The notes beneath the pieces are model-generated. The model was given only the letters and a program-made list of their open reading frames with translations, had not been told where the DNA came from and did no database searches. Below are positions 53,227 through 61,713 of a stretch of 64,000 nucleotides of DNA, piece after piece; position 1 is the first letter of the stretch, and every line of letters starts with the position of its first letter. The stretch is taken from positions 1,054,001 through 1,118,000 of the forward strand of contig NZ_CP025979.1 in the NCBI RefSeq assembly GCF_002900365.1. Reading direction: 5' to 3'. Source of the DNA: Escherichia marmotae (lineage in GTDB: Bacteria; Pseudomonadota; Gammaproteobacteria; Enterobacterales; Enterobacteriaceae). The position numbers were made by a program, and so were the translations under genes.

Positions 53227-54435
53227 ATGGACGAAAAACAGTTACAGGCTCTGGCTAACGAACTGGCCAAAAACCTCAAAACCCCTGAAGACCTCAGTCA
53301 GTTTGATCGGCTGCTGAAAAAGCTCAGCGTTGAAGCCGCTCTCAATGCAGAGATGACACACCATCCTGGGTATGAGAAAAATCAGTCCAGACCAGGAGCT
53401 AACTCCCGCAACGGTTTTTCCACAAAGACCGTTATCACAGGCGACGGTCCACTGGAACTGCGTACTCCGCGCGATCGTGACGGTACCTTCGAACCACAAC
53501 TGGTAAAGAAAAATCAGACCCGTATTACCGGGATGGATAACCAGATCCTCTCGTTGTATGCCAAAGGGATGACCACCCGTGAGATAGCTGCTGCGTTCAA
53601 AGAACTGTATGACGCAGATGTTTCACCGGCACTGATATCAAAGGTTACCGATGCCGTGATGGAGCAGGTTGTAGAATGGCAAAACCGACCACTGGATGCT
53701 GTTTACCCCATTGTTTATCTTGACTGTATCGTCCTGAAAGTTCGGCAGGACAGTCGCGTCATCAACAAATCGGTGTTCCTGGCACTGGGCATCAATATCG
53801 AAGGTCAGAAAGAACTGCTGGGTATGTGGCTGGCCGAAAATGAAGGGGCGAAGTTCTGGCTCAATGTGCTGACTGAACTGAAAAACCGCGGTCTGAACGA
53901 TATCCTCATCGCCTGTGTGGATGGCCTGAAAGGCTTCCCGGATGCCATCAACACAGTATATCCGAAGGCCCGCATCCAGTTATGCATCGTGCATATGGTG
54001 CGCAACAGCCTGCGCTTCGTGTCATGGAAGGACTACAAAGCCGTCACTCGCGACCTGAAAGCGATTTATCAGGCTCCCACGGAAGAGGCAGGCCAGCAGG
54101 CACTGGAAGCGTTCGCTGCGGCCTGGGACTGTCGCTATCCTCAGATAAGCCGAAGCTGGCAGGCTAACTGGCCGAATCTTGCCACGTTCTTCGCTTATCC
54201 AACGGACATCCGCAAAGTGATCTATACGACGAATGCCATCGAGTCGCTAAACAGCGTGATCCGCCATGCGCTCAAAAAGCGTAAAGTGTTCCCGACAGAC
54301 GACTCGGTGAAAAAAGTGGTGTGGCTGGCAATCCAGTCTGCGTCCCAGAAATGGACGATGCCGTTGAAGGACTGGCGAATGGCAATGAGCCGCTTTATTA
54401 TCGAGTTCGGTGACCGCCTGGACGGTCACTTCTGA
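53227..54435 (+). CDS. IS1414 transposase (IS256/Mutator-type), copy 2
   Basis: 402 residues, identical in translation to the copy at 18022, with the same D166/D232/E339 catalytic set. Complete frame and GAAGG ribosome site. It lies downstream of adhE in the same direction without an intact terminator between, so it may be co-transcribed with adhE, especially under anaerobic conditions. Confidence 0.96.
   Translation: MDEKQLQALANELAKNLKTPEDLSQFDRLLKKLSVEAALNAEMTHHPGYEKNQSRPGANSRNGFSTKTVITGDGPLELRTPRDRDGTFEPQLVKKNQTRITGMDNQILSLYAKGMTTREIAAAFKELYDADVSPALISKVTDAVMEQVVEWQNRPLDAVYPIVYLDCIVLKVRQDSRVINKSVFLALGINIEGQKELLGMWLAENEGAKFWLNVLTELKNRGLNDILIACVDGLKGFPDAINTVYPKARIQLCIVHMVRNSLRFVSWKDYKAVTRDLKAIYQAPTEEAGQQALEAFAAAWDCRYPQISRSWQANWPNLATFFAYPTDIRKVIYTTNAIESLNSVIRHALKKRKVFPTDDSVKKVVWLAIQSASQKWTMPLKDWRMAMSRFIIEFGDRLDGHF
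53942..54058 (+). CDS. astA: EAST1 heat-stable enterotoxin, embedded in IS1414 transposase (copy 2)
   Basis: Second copy of the 38-codon EAST1 frame, same sequence as at 18737, with Cys 17, 20, 24 and 27 and Ala-21. In frame +1 relative to the transposase. Two intact copies within one 36-kb stretch mean astA is at least duplicated in this genome. Because adhE has lost its terminator, this copy may be read from the adhE promoter; that is inference. Confidence 0.92.
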   Translation: MPSTQYIRRPASSYASCIWCATACASCHGRTTKPSLAT

Positions 54436-54480
54436 GAAAAGGCATTTACACAGAATCTTAAACAGGCTCCCCTTTTGGGG

Positions 54481-55906
54481 TAATGCCAGTCAGTTAAGCA
54501 ACTGACTGGCTCTTTTTCGGGGCTCTGGGGTATTTCCAGGGCCTCTCCTTTACCACTCTCGGGAAGGCTCTTTCCCTTCTTGTCGGTAATTTCACAAGTT
54601 GTCCCATACTTGCAAGATCGCGCATCAGCTCCGGTATACGTCCCGGTGAAGCGCCCTGCAATGTCATCAGCATTCTCATCACCATTCCGCATGATTCTGA
54701 GAAACTCAGTTGATTCGGCCAGTAACCTTTCAGATGTTCTGCCATTTTAATCATCTAATATCTCACCAGATTATAAGCCAGTAAGACACCCCCCAGCTCT
54801 TGCTCCACAAGCTCCGGCTTTTTACTTCTCAGCGTCAGCCTGCTCAGTTGCATCGTCTGTTTTATCTCCCTGTATCCCAGTTCGATTTCCCAGCGATGAC
54901 TGTACAGATCCGCCATTTCTCCTCCGGGGAAGCGCATGGCGTCCGTCATCGACGTCAGCAGATGGCAGACTTTTCCTTTGCGCGTCACGGTCAGCAGGCG
55001 GGCTGTCCCCTCATTTCCCAGCCCCGGCCACTTTTTTCGTGCCTGCGGGCTGGTTTTCAGCTTCACCAGATGATCGCCTTTACCCAGTTTTCTGATCTCT
55101 TCATATTGCGCTCCCTTACTGAGAGGGATCATCCAGTGGCGGTGTTCTCCCGCCTGGCTCCAGGCATTTAACAGTCCCAGTGAGTAATAACCTTTATCCA
55201 TTAACGTCAGGGTGTTATCGCCGGTTTGTTCTATAAGTTGCTCAGCAAGCTCATTTTCGCTGTTCTTCATCGTGCCGAAGGCTGCAGCCGTCAGCAGATG
55301 GCTGGTCAGTTCCATCTGGCAGACCACTTTGACCTGCGGGTAGAGCGCCGGGTTCCCGGCATGTGTCTGGCGGGGGAAGGCTGCATCGTTCTCTGGTGTA
55401 TCCGGTGTGCGCCAGAACACACCATCGATGGCCAGCAGGGTCAGGCCGCACCAGTGCGGATGCGGCGTGGCGTTATGCCAGAGCTGCGCTGTTTTCGTGA
55501 ACACGCGGGGGACAGCCTCACTTCCCAGGCGCTGGCGGGCCTGAATAACGGCACTGGGGGCAACGAAGGGGCGATTGCCCGGAAGTATGATGTCCAGGCG
55601 ATTCACAATCTGGTGAAGAGGTTCTTTACGCTCAAGCGCCATGCCAACAATACCCCAGACCATCATTTCGAGGGGAAGACGGCGCTTGCGTAGCGTTACA
55701 GTACCTGATTCGGCAAGGCAACGAGAGATGAGTTCGGGGGCGAGGTAATCCCCCAGAGAAGTCAGTGGGTTACGCAGAGAATCGTAACGGGATACCAGAT
55801 CAAGGGCCTGTCCAATGTGCATAAAAAAATCCGGAAACGAGTGAGCGTTTCCGGATTCTTACACAGCCACTGGATCGGTCAACTGATCCTTAACTGATCG
55901 GCATTA
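54481..55906 (-). mobile_element. IS4
   Basis: 1,426 bp, the length I recall for IS4, with 18-bp terminal inverted repeats starting TAATGCC (left TAATGCCAGTCAGTTAAG, right complement TAATGCCGATCAGTTAAG; two mismatches). A 12-bp target duplication TCCCTTTTGGGG is present intact on the right (55907-55918); the left copy is split by IS1414 (53146-53154 plus 54478-54480). It sits in the adhE terminator. Confidence 0.95.
54494..55822 (-). pseudogene. insG: IS4 transposase gene with an internal amber codon
   Basis: The whole frame is 442 codons, the length of the IS4 transposase, but codon 356 is TAG (54755-54757) where I recall CAG (Gln) in LVRYQMIKMAEH. The DDE core is intact upstream, including the Y-x2-R-x3-E-x6-K signature in YSHRWEIELGYREIK. 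The stop removes the last 86 residues, so the element is probably immobile unless supplied in trans or suppressed. Same C-to-T type of change as in yciQ. Confidence 0.92.
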
Positions 55907-55928
55907 TCCCTTTTGGGGCCGTTTTTTG

Positions 55929-56197
55929 TTTTTGTCATAAACCGATACTATGCAAGATCAAATAACTCAGCAGCGTTAGTATTCTCATATTTATACTGTT
56001 ATCTAATGTGCGAAAACTGCGATAACCTGTAAACGACTCTACTTCGTAGATGACGAAGCATCGGAGCACTAAAACCGTTTGGTTACACTTTTAGCGATGG
56101 TTAAGAGTAGGGAAGGATTTATGACTCGGAAGAAGTTAGTAAAACGAACTGACAGGATAAAGGCGTCCCGTTCATCCTGTCAGTAAAGAAAATCTTA
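55929..56197. other. IS4-tdk gap
   Basis: About 270 bases after the adhE terminator remnant. I see no coding frame. A hairpin GACAGGAT...ATCCTGTC with CGTTC between (about 56150-56183) lies just beyond the tdk stop and probably terminates tdk. Confidence 0.5.
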
Positions 56198-56815
56198 TTA
56201 ATCGTGTTGGTGTTTTTCCTGAATAGCCGTCAGAGAGCCGACTTCTAACGCTTCTTTATAGTGTTTACGGCAAACTGAGACATAACGCTCATTACCACCA
56301 ATAACCACCTGCTCGCCTTCGTTATAAGGTCTACCCTCCTGATCGAGACGTAACACCATGCTTGCCTTACGGCCACAAAAGCAGATGGTTTTTAATTCGA
56401 CCAGTTTGTCTGACCATGCCAGTAAGTATTGGCTGCCGGTAAATAATTCACCGCGAAAATCGGTACGTAAACCATAACAAAGTACAGGTATATCGAGTTG
56501 ATCGACAACCTCCGATAATTCATATACTTGTTGTCTGCTTAAAAACTGGCATTCATCAACCAATACACAATGAATTGCCTGTTGTTCATGCTCCGCACGA
56601 ATCTCATCAAATAATGATGAATTTTGGTTAAATAATTTTGCAGGTGATGACAAGCCTATACGCGAACTGACTTTCCCAGCTCCGAAACGATCATCAATTT
56701 CCGCCGTATATACGACAGTGCGCATACCGCGTTCCTGGTAATTGTATGAAGATTGCAACAATGCCGTAGACTTACCCGCATTCATTGCGGAATAGTAGAA
56801 ATATAGCTGTGCCAT
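56198..56815 (-). CDS. tdk: Thymidine kinase Tdk
   Basis: A 205-residue type II thymidine kinase of the salvage pathway. P-loop MNAGKSTALL (residues about 11-20), Walker-B-like LVDECQFLSRQQ with the catalytic Glu near residue 88, and structural zinc cysteines (CFCGRK and CRKHYKE). Length equals that of E. coli Tdk. It diverges from hns across a 599-base gap. Confidence 0.97.
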   Translation of the reverse strand: MAQLYFYYSAMNAGKSTALLQSSYNYQERGMRTVVYTAEIDDRFGAGKVSSRIGLSSPAKLFNQNSSLFDEIRAEHEQQAIHCVLVDECQFLSRQQVYELSEVVDQLDIPVLCYGLRTDFRGELFTGSQYLLAWSDKLVELKTICFCGRKASMVLRLDQEGRPYNEGEQVVIGGNERYVSVCRKHYKEALEVGSLTAIQEKHQHD

Positions 56816-57414
56816 CAGCCACAGACCCTCAATGATATGAAATAAAGTTGGTTGAAGTTTATCATAATTCGCCAGTTTTACAGTGCAACAGTACGCGCAG
56901 AAGAGGTATATACGTCATTCTTTTAGAAGGATGGCATAATCCTTCAGAGCTATCATTGCGACTGCTTTGCTTGTTATAACTGCGTAAATGACTCCTGGTA
57001 ACTATTCACAATCTTTAACTTGTTGCACAAGTAATAACCCCCTGTTGACCTCCAGCATACGGCAATACAAAGTCCCTGCACTTATTGCAACTGTTCTACT
57101 TTTCATCATTCGCTTAATAGGGGATTTCGTAAACATGACTAATACCGAAGAGTAAAAGGTGCCAGCACATGTTAATCCCTACATAAAATGTGACATGAAT
57201 CAGGAAGTTTTAACCTTAGGTGGTGCAAAAGTACCGATGCAAATAGGGCTATATGCCGCGTCTTTTCTGACTAATTTTATGAAAAGATATTTATTGGCGG
57301 CACAAAATAAAGAACAATTTTGAATTCCTTACATTCCTGGCTATTGCACAACTGAATTTAAGGCTCTATTATTACCTCAACAAACCACCCCAATATAAGT
57401 TTGAGATTACTACA
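56816..57414. promoter_or_regulatory. tdk-hns divergent regulatory region
   Basis: A 599-base AT-rich gap between divergent genes. It contains the hns promoter (listed) and presumably H-NS and Fis autoregulatory sites. Small frames in it are short and lack ribosome sites, so I call none. Confidence 0.6.
57344..57372 (+). promoter_or_regulatory. hns promoter
   Basis: -35 TTGCAC (57344-57349) and -10 TATTAT (57367-57372) with 17 bases between, about 42 bases before the hns start codon. Fits the single main hns promoter known in E. coli. Confidence 0.75.
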
Positions 57415-57828
57415 ATGAGCGAAGCACTTAAAATTCTGAACAACATCCGTACTCTTCGTGCGCAGGCAAGAGAATGTACACTTGAAACGCTGGAAGAAAT
57501 GCTGGAAAAATTAGAAGTTGTCGTTAACGAACGTCGCGAAGAAGAAAGTGCGGCTGCTGCTGAAGTTGAAGAGCGCACTCGTAAACTGCAGCAATATCGT
57601 GAAATGCTGATCGCTGACGGTATTGACCCGAACGAACTGCTGAATAGCATGGCTGCTGTTAAATCTGGCACCAAAGCTAAACGTGCACAGCGTCCGGCTA
57701 AATATAGCTACGTTGACGAGAACGGCGAAACCAAAACCTGGACTGGCCAGGGTCGTACTCCGGCAGTAATCAAAAAAGCAATGGATGAGCAAGGTAAATC
57801 TCTCGACGATTTCCTGATCAAGCAATAA
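57415..57828 (+). CDS. hns: Nucleoid-associated silencer H-NS
   Basis: A 137-residue protein. The N-terminal oligomerisation domain (residues 1-80) is a Glu/Arg-rich coiled coil. A flexible linker leads to the C-terminal DNA-binding domain with the AT-hook-like TWTGQGRTPAVIKKA (QGR motif). It coats AT-rich and foreign DNA. A terminator follows 23 bases later. Sequence looks identical in length to K-12 H-NS. Confidence 0.98.
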   Translation: MSEALKILNNIRTLRAQARECTLETLEEMLEKLEVVVNERREEESAAAAEVEERTRKLQQYREMLIADGIDPNELLNSMAAVKSGTKAKRAQRPAKYSYVDENGETKTWTGQGRTPAVIKKAMDEQGKSLDDFLIKQ

Positions 57829-57851
57829 TCTTTTTTAGATTCAGCTTGCTT

Positions 57852-57878
57852 AAAATCCCGCCATTGGCGGGATTTTTT
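57852..57878 (+). terminator. hns terminator
   Basis: Stem AAAATCCCGCC / GGCGGGATTTT with loop ATT and further T on the + strand. Confidence 0.88.
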
Positions 57879-57916
57879 ATTGTCCGTTTTAAGACTATCC
57901 AATAAGAATAAGCTAT

Positions 57917-57947
57917 AAAAAAACGGCATTGATAACTCAATGCCGTT
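57917..57947 (-). terminator. galU terminator
   Basis: Stem AACGGCATTGA / TCAATGCCGTT with loop TAAC; the minus-strand copy continues with seven T. Lies 24 bases after the galU stop. Confidence 0.85.
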
Positions 57948-57971
57948 CCGTAGAAAACATCGCTATAGATG

Positions 57972-58880
57972 TTACTTCTTAATGCCCATCTCTTCTTCAA
58001 GCCAGGCTTTAAATTCAGTACCCAGTGTATTGTGACGAATACCGTATTCGACAAATGCCTGCATGTAACCTAATTTATTACCACAGTCATGGCTCTTCCC
58101 TTTCATATGATAGGCTTCAACCGTTTCTTTCTCGATCAGCATATCAATAGCATCGGTCAGTTGAATTTCATCGCCTGCTCCCGGAGGAGTTTTTGCCAGC
58201 AGCGGCCAAATATCAGCGCTAAGTACGTAACGACCAACAATAGCGAGATTAGATGGTGCAACATCTGCTTTCGGTTTTTCTACTACACCAACCATCGGCA
58301 CACTTTCACCAGGCGCTAATTCCACACCTTTGCAATCCACAACACCATATGCTGTCACATCAGCAACAGGTTCAACCATGATCTGGCTATGACCAGTTCC
58401 ATCAAAGCGGCGGATCATCTCTGCAAGGTTATCCTGCGACAAATCGGATTCGTATTCATCCAGAATAACGTCTGGCAAAATAACAGCCACAGGTTCATCA
58501 CCAACGACCGGGTGAGCACACAATACCGCGTGCCCCAGACCTTTCGCCAGCCCCTGACGAACTTGCATAATAGTCACGTGCGGCGGACAAATAGACTGCA
58601 CTTCATCAAGCAACTGGCGTTTTACACGTTTCTCCAGCATAGCTTCCAGTTCAAAACTGGTATCAAAGTGGTTTTCAATAGAGTTTTTAGATGAGTGAGT
58701 AACCAGCACAATTTCAGTAATGCCAGCCGCAATACATTCATTCACGACGTATTGAATTAATGGCTTATCGACAAGCGGTAGCATCTCTTTCGGGATAGCT
58801 TTTGTCGCCGGCAACATCCTGGTTCCTAATCCCGCTACCGGGATAACGGCTTTTTTGACTTTCGTGTTAATGGCAGCCAT
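57972..58880 (-). CDS. galU: UTP-glucose-1-phosphate uridylyltransferase GalU
   Basis: A 302-residue enzyme making UDP-glucose for LPS, trehalose and osmoprotectant synthesis. The nucleotide-binding start VIPVAGLGTRMLPATKAIPK is intact, as are VKKAVIPVAG upstream and the VEKPK active-site motif. GGAGAAT precedes the ATG. Convergent with hns, transcribed from the rssB side. Confidence 0.98.
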   Translation of the reverse strand: MAAINTKVKKAVIPVAGLGTRMLPATKAIPKEMLPLVDKPLIQYVVNECIAAGITEIVLVTHSSKNSIENHFDTSFELEAMLEKRVKRQLLDEVQSICPPHVTIMQVRQGLAKGLGHAVLCAHPVVGDEPVAVILPDVILDEYESDLSQDNLAEMIRRFDGTGHSQIMVEPVADVTAYGVVDCKGVELAPGESVPMVGVVEKPKADVAPSNLAIVGRYVLSADIWPLLAKTPPGAGDEIQLTDAIDMLIEKETVEAYHMKGKSHDCGNKLGYMQAFVEYGIRHNTLGTEFKAWLEEEMGIKK

Positions 58881-59081
58881 TTAAATTCTCCTGGACTGTT
58901 CGTGTATTGAACGTGTTCATATTTCTGTATCACATCCCAGTATATCAGTACCCTGACAAGGCCTGGTTCCGAAAAGGATGTGAGTTAACATAATTAAGAC
59001 AATTACTTATACGAATGGCGACGATAGTACCACCAGCCAACATTAGCGGGTAATGCAATTTTATCCAAAATTATCGTTTGC

Positions 59082-60095
59082 TCATTCCGCAGACAACATC
59101 AACCGCAGCCTTCCACCGGTTCCCCAAATTTGGCATTGCCAGGCATCACATCGCTGACTCAATTGATTCAAATAGGCATTACCTAATGTCCCTAACGGAA
59201 CGCCATTACTGATTTGAATCTGGTGTTCGCCCGCATTCAACGTCGCATTCAAGCCTGCGGAAACCAGAATGAGACTTTTCAATTCACGATGATAATAGCC
59301 GACTAATAGCGGAAACTGACTAGGCAAATTGGCCTGGCGTAGTAAATGGTTTACCTGCTTCAATAACGCGCCTAACTCTGGCAAACGTTGATTTTGGTGC
59401 GCAAGCTGTTCCTGTAATAAGCCATTAAACAGCGCACGTAATAACAAAGCGGCAAGGACGCCATTATGTCCAGCTCGGGTTACATCAAGACAATAAAAAG
59501 CCAGATCATTTTCCGATAGTGCTGCAATATCAAGTACCAGACCAGGTTTATCAGCAGCTACGAGTTGGCGATAATTAACCCGGCAATGGGAAATCTCCTG
59601 CTGAACCGGTGGTTGTAATTCTTGCAATAATTTCGCGGCAGCGGTGGGATTATCCACCATTGCATCCCAGTCGCGAAAAAGTCTTTCTTCTTCCTCAACC
59701 CGGGAGTTAAACATGCTGGGATAAAGACAAGCAAAAACCATCTCACGCAGGCGATTAAGATCTTTAACCGGTTTCAGCAAAACATCTTCTACCCCCAGGC
59801 GTAACGCTTTCGCAATATCTGCCATATTTTCCGTAGCAGAAATCACCAGGACAGGAGTTTGATCCCCCCGGTTACGGATATGCTCCAGCAGTTTTAAGCC
59901 ATTCATTCTTGGCATTGCAATATCACATATCATCAGATCGGGTGTGAAACCTCCCAGTAGCTCAAGGGCATCCACCCCATCAGCCGCCAGTACCGTTGTC
60001 GCTCCCAATGAGGAAAACCACGAATCCAGAAGCGAGCGAAAGACTGGCTCATCTTCAACTATGAGAATCTGTTTTCCGACCAATGGCTGCGTCAT
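59082..60095 (-). CDS. rssB: RpoS adaptor and response regulator RssB
   Basis: A 337-residue protein. The N-terminal receiver domain has the phospho-accepting Asp58 in MICDIAMPRMNG and the Lys in LLKPVKDL. The C-terminal part is a catalytically dead PP2C-like domain (DVTRAGHNGVLAALLL). It delivers RpoS to ClpXP. It lies downstream of rssA with 86 bases between. Confidence 0.96.
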   Translation of the reverse strand: MTQPLVGKQILIVEDEPVFRSLLDSWFSSLGATTVLAADGVDALELLGGFTPDLMICDIAMPRMNGLKLLEHIRNRGDQTPVLVISATENMADIAKALRLGVEDVLLKPVKDLNRLREMVFACLYPSMFNSRVEEEERLFRDWDAMVDNPTAAAKLLQELQPPVQQEISHCRVNYRQLVAADKPGLVLDIAALSENDLAFYCLDVTRAGHNGVLAALLLRALFNGLLQEQLAHQNQRLPELGALLKQVNHLLRQANLPSQFPLLVGYYHRELKSLILVSAGLNATLNAGEHQIQISNGVPLGTLGNAYLNQLSQRCDAWQCQIWGTGGRLRLMLSAE

Positions 60096-60181
60096 GTTCT
60101 CTCCCCTGACTGGCTTTATTCAATAGTGACATGCTATTGCCATCAGTGCCTGTCAGAATTAACTTAAGTGTAGATAAAAAA

Positions 60182-61093
60182 TCAGATTAAAACGTTAGTT
60201 CGAACCAGCGGTAAAAGTTCATCCATTTTCTTTTCTACCGCCAATTGTCCTGCCGCAATCGCGGCGTTGGCACGATGAAAATCCAGGGTAGATATCTGCG
60301 GACATAAAGGTTGAATCAGAATATCAGGCGGGTCTCCAGCCATGCGGTTTCGTTTGAGGCGGTTTTCCAGCACCTGGATTGAGGTAGTCATAATTTCTGT
60401 CGCTGTCGGTGCCGTGACAGCCCGGCGCGCAGTAAAACTGCTTAACCGCTCTTTCAGCCGTGCATGCCACGGTAAAGCATCTTCAGTGTCATCATTTTCA
60501 GTACTGACATTGAATGAAAGAAGGTCTTGTTGCATCAAGTGCGCATCGTGCTGGAGATCAACCGCTATTACGATATCAGCGCCCATCGCACGCGTGAGGG
60601 AAATAGGAATCGGATTAACAACTGCGCCATCAACCAGCCAATAGCCGTTATGAGCGACCGGTGCCATCAGGCCGGGAATGCTGCATGATGCTCGAATAGC
60701 AAGATGGAGATCGCCTTCGGTAAACCACAGTTCTCGCCCCGTACTTAAATTTGTGGCGACCGCAGCGAAACGGCGTGAACAATTTTCTATCTCTGTTTCC
60801 GGCATAATTTCGCGATACCGATTGAATACACGCTCACCGCGCAGCAATCCGCCACGCTGCCAGGAGAGATCCATCAGCCGTAAAACATCCCAGTAGCTAA
60901 AAGAGGTGACCCACTCTTCCAGCGCGGACAGGCGATCACATGCATAGGCTGCGCCCACCAGCGAACCGATTGAACATCCTGCAACGATATCTATTTCAAT
61001 GCCCATTTCTTTTAGCGCGTTAATGACGCCAATATGCGACCATCCTCGCGCCGCGCCGGATCCTAGCGCCAGCCCTATTTTTATCTTTCTCAT
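60182..61093 (-). CDS. rssA: Patatin-like phospholipase family protein RssA
   Basis: A 303-residue patatin-fold protein. The oxyanion loop GSGAARGWSHIG, nucleophile motif GCSIGS and DGA dyad (VDGAVVNPIP) are all present. Function in E. coli is unclear, though it forms an operon with rssB. I chose the ATG at 61093 (MRKIKIGLAL); the extension to an upstream ATG adds 13 atypical residues. The middle region around NVSTENDDTEDALPW and the C-terminus (TNVLI) differ a little from the K-12 protein as I recall it. Confidence 0.93.
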   Translation of the reverse strand: MRKIKIGLALGSGAARGWSHIGVINALKEMGIEIDIVAGCSIGSLVGAAYACDRLSALEEWVTSFSYWDVLRLMDLSWQRGGLLRGERVFNRYREIMPETEIENCSRRFAAVATNLSTGRELWFTEGDLHLAIRASCSIPGLMAPVAHNGYWLVDGAVVNPIPISLTRAMGADIVIAVDLQHDAHLMQQDLLSFNVSTENDDTEDALPWHARLKERLSSFTARRAVTAPTATEIMTTSIQVLENRLKRNRMAGDPPDILIQPLCPQISTLDFHRANAAIAAGQLAVEKKMDELLPLVRTNVLI

Positions 61094-61205
61094 TATTCCT
61101 GCAAGCTTCCCCTGGAATGCAGCCGTAGCCACATCGCTACTGCTCGGTTAACATAGTGCTACGCAGGCGATTAATACGCCGTTATTGTTTCCAGGGAGAT
61201 TATTT

Positions 61206-61664
61206 GTGTCTGAGCTTTGTCCCTGTGGTAGTGCTGTCGAGTATAGCCTATGTTGCCACCCTTATGTGTCTGGTGAAAAGGTTGCACCTGATCCTGAACA
61301 TCTCATGCGTTCGCGTTACTGCGCTTTTGTGATGCAAGACGCAGATTATTTAATAAAGACCTGGCATCCATCCTGTGGCGCTGCAGCGTTGCGTACCGAA
61401 TTGATGGCCGGATTTGCGCATACCGAATGGTTGGGGCTGACCGTATTTGAGCGCTCATACCATGAAGGTGATGACGTAGGTTATGTTAGTTTCGTCGCTC
61501 GATTTACCGAACAGGGTAAAACAGGAGCGATAATTGAACGTTCGCGATTTTTGAAAGAAAACGGTCAGTGGTACTATATTGACGGTACACGTCCACAGTT
61601 TGGCCGCAACGATCCCTGCCCTTGTGGTTCAGGTAAAAAATTTAAAAAGTGCTGCGGCCAATAA
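61206..61664 (+). CDS. ychJ: SEC-C motif protein YchJ
   Basis: A 152-residue protein with a SEC-C zinc motif at both ends: ELCPCGSAVEYSLCCHPY at the N-terminus and NDPCPCGSGKKFKKCCGQ at the C-terminus. The middle has the UPF0225 YchJ domain (MRSRYCAFVMQDADYLIKTWH). I use the GTG at 61206 (VSELCPCG), preceded by AGGGAG, which gives the K-12 length. Role unknown. Confidence 0.92.
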   Translation: MSELCPCGSAVEYSLCCHPYVSGEKVAPDPEHLMRSRYCAFVMQDADYLIKTWHPSCGAAALRTELMAGFAHTEWLGLTVFERSYHEGDDVGYVSFVARFTEQGKTGAIIERSRFLKENGQWYYIDGTRPQFGRNDPCPCGSGKKFKKCCGQ

Positions 61665-61713
61665 TGGTTGACGGTACGGTTAAGCAAACACTCTCAACAA
61701 GGTTTTTCCAGCA

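Larger units (their letters stand above)
53155..54469 (+). mobile_element. IS1414 (IS256 family), copy 2
   Basis: 1,315 bp, same length, orientation and apparently same sequence as the copy at 17950. Ends GAGCCTGT...ACAGGCTC. It is flanked by a perfect 8-bp duplication CCCTTTTG (53147-53154 and 54470-54477). It inserted into the left target duplicate of the adjacent IS4 (see findings), so it arrived after IS4. Confidence 0.95.
53141..55928 (+). terminator. adhE terminator, split by IS4 and IS1414
   Basis: The left arm AAACGGTCCC with loop TTTT (53140-53153) and the right arm GGGGCCGTTTTTTG (55915-55928) form a 10-bp hairpin with T-tract once the inserted DNA is removed. About 2.75 kb of IS DNA now separate the two arms, so adhE transcription likely enters the IS1414. 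Confidence 0.8.

Noticed and set aside
17950..54469. A composite transposon bounded by the two IS1414 copies
   Set aside because: Each copy has its own perfect 8-bp target duplication, so they inserted independently; the DNA between is normal chromosomal backbone.
54494..54754. An independent 86-residue gene at the start of IS4
   Set aside because: It is the C-terminal part of the IS4 transposase after the amber codon, in the same frame.
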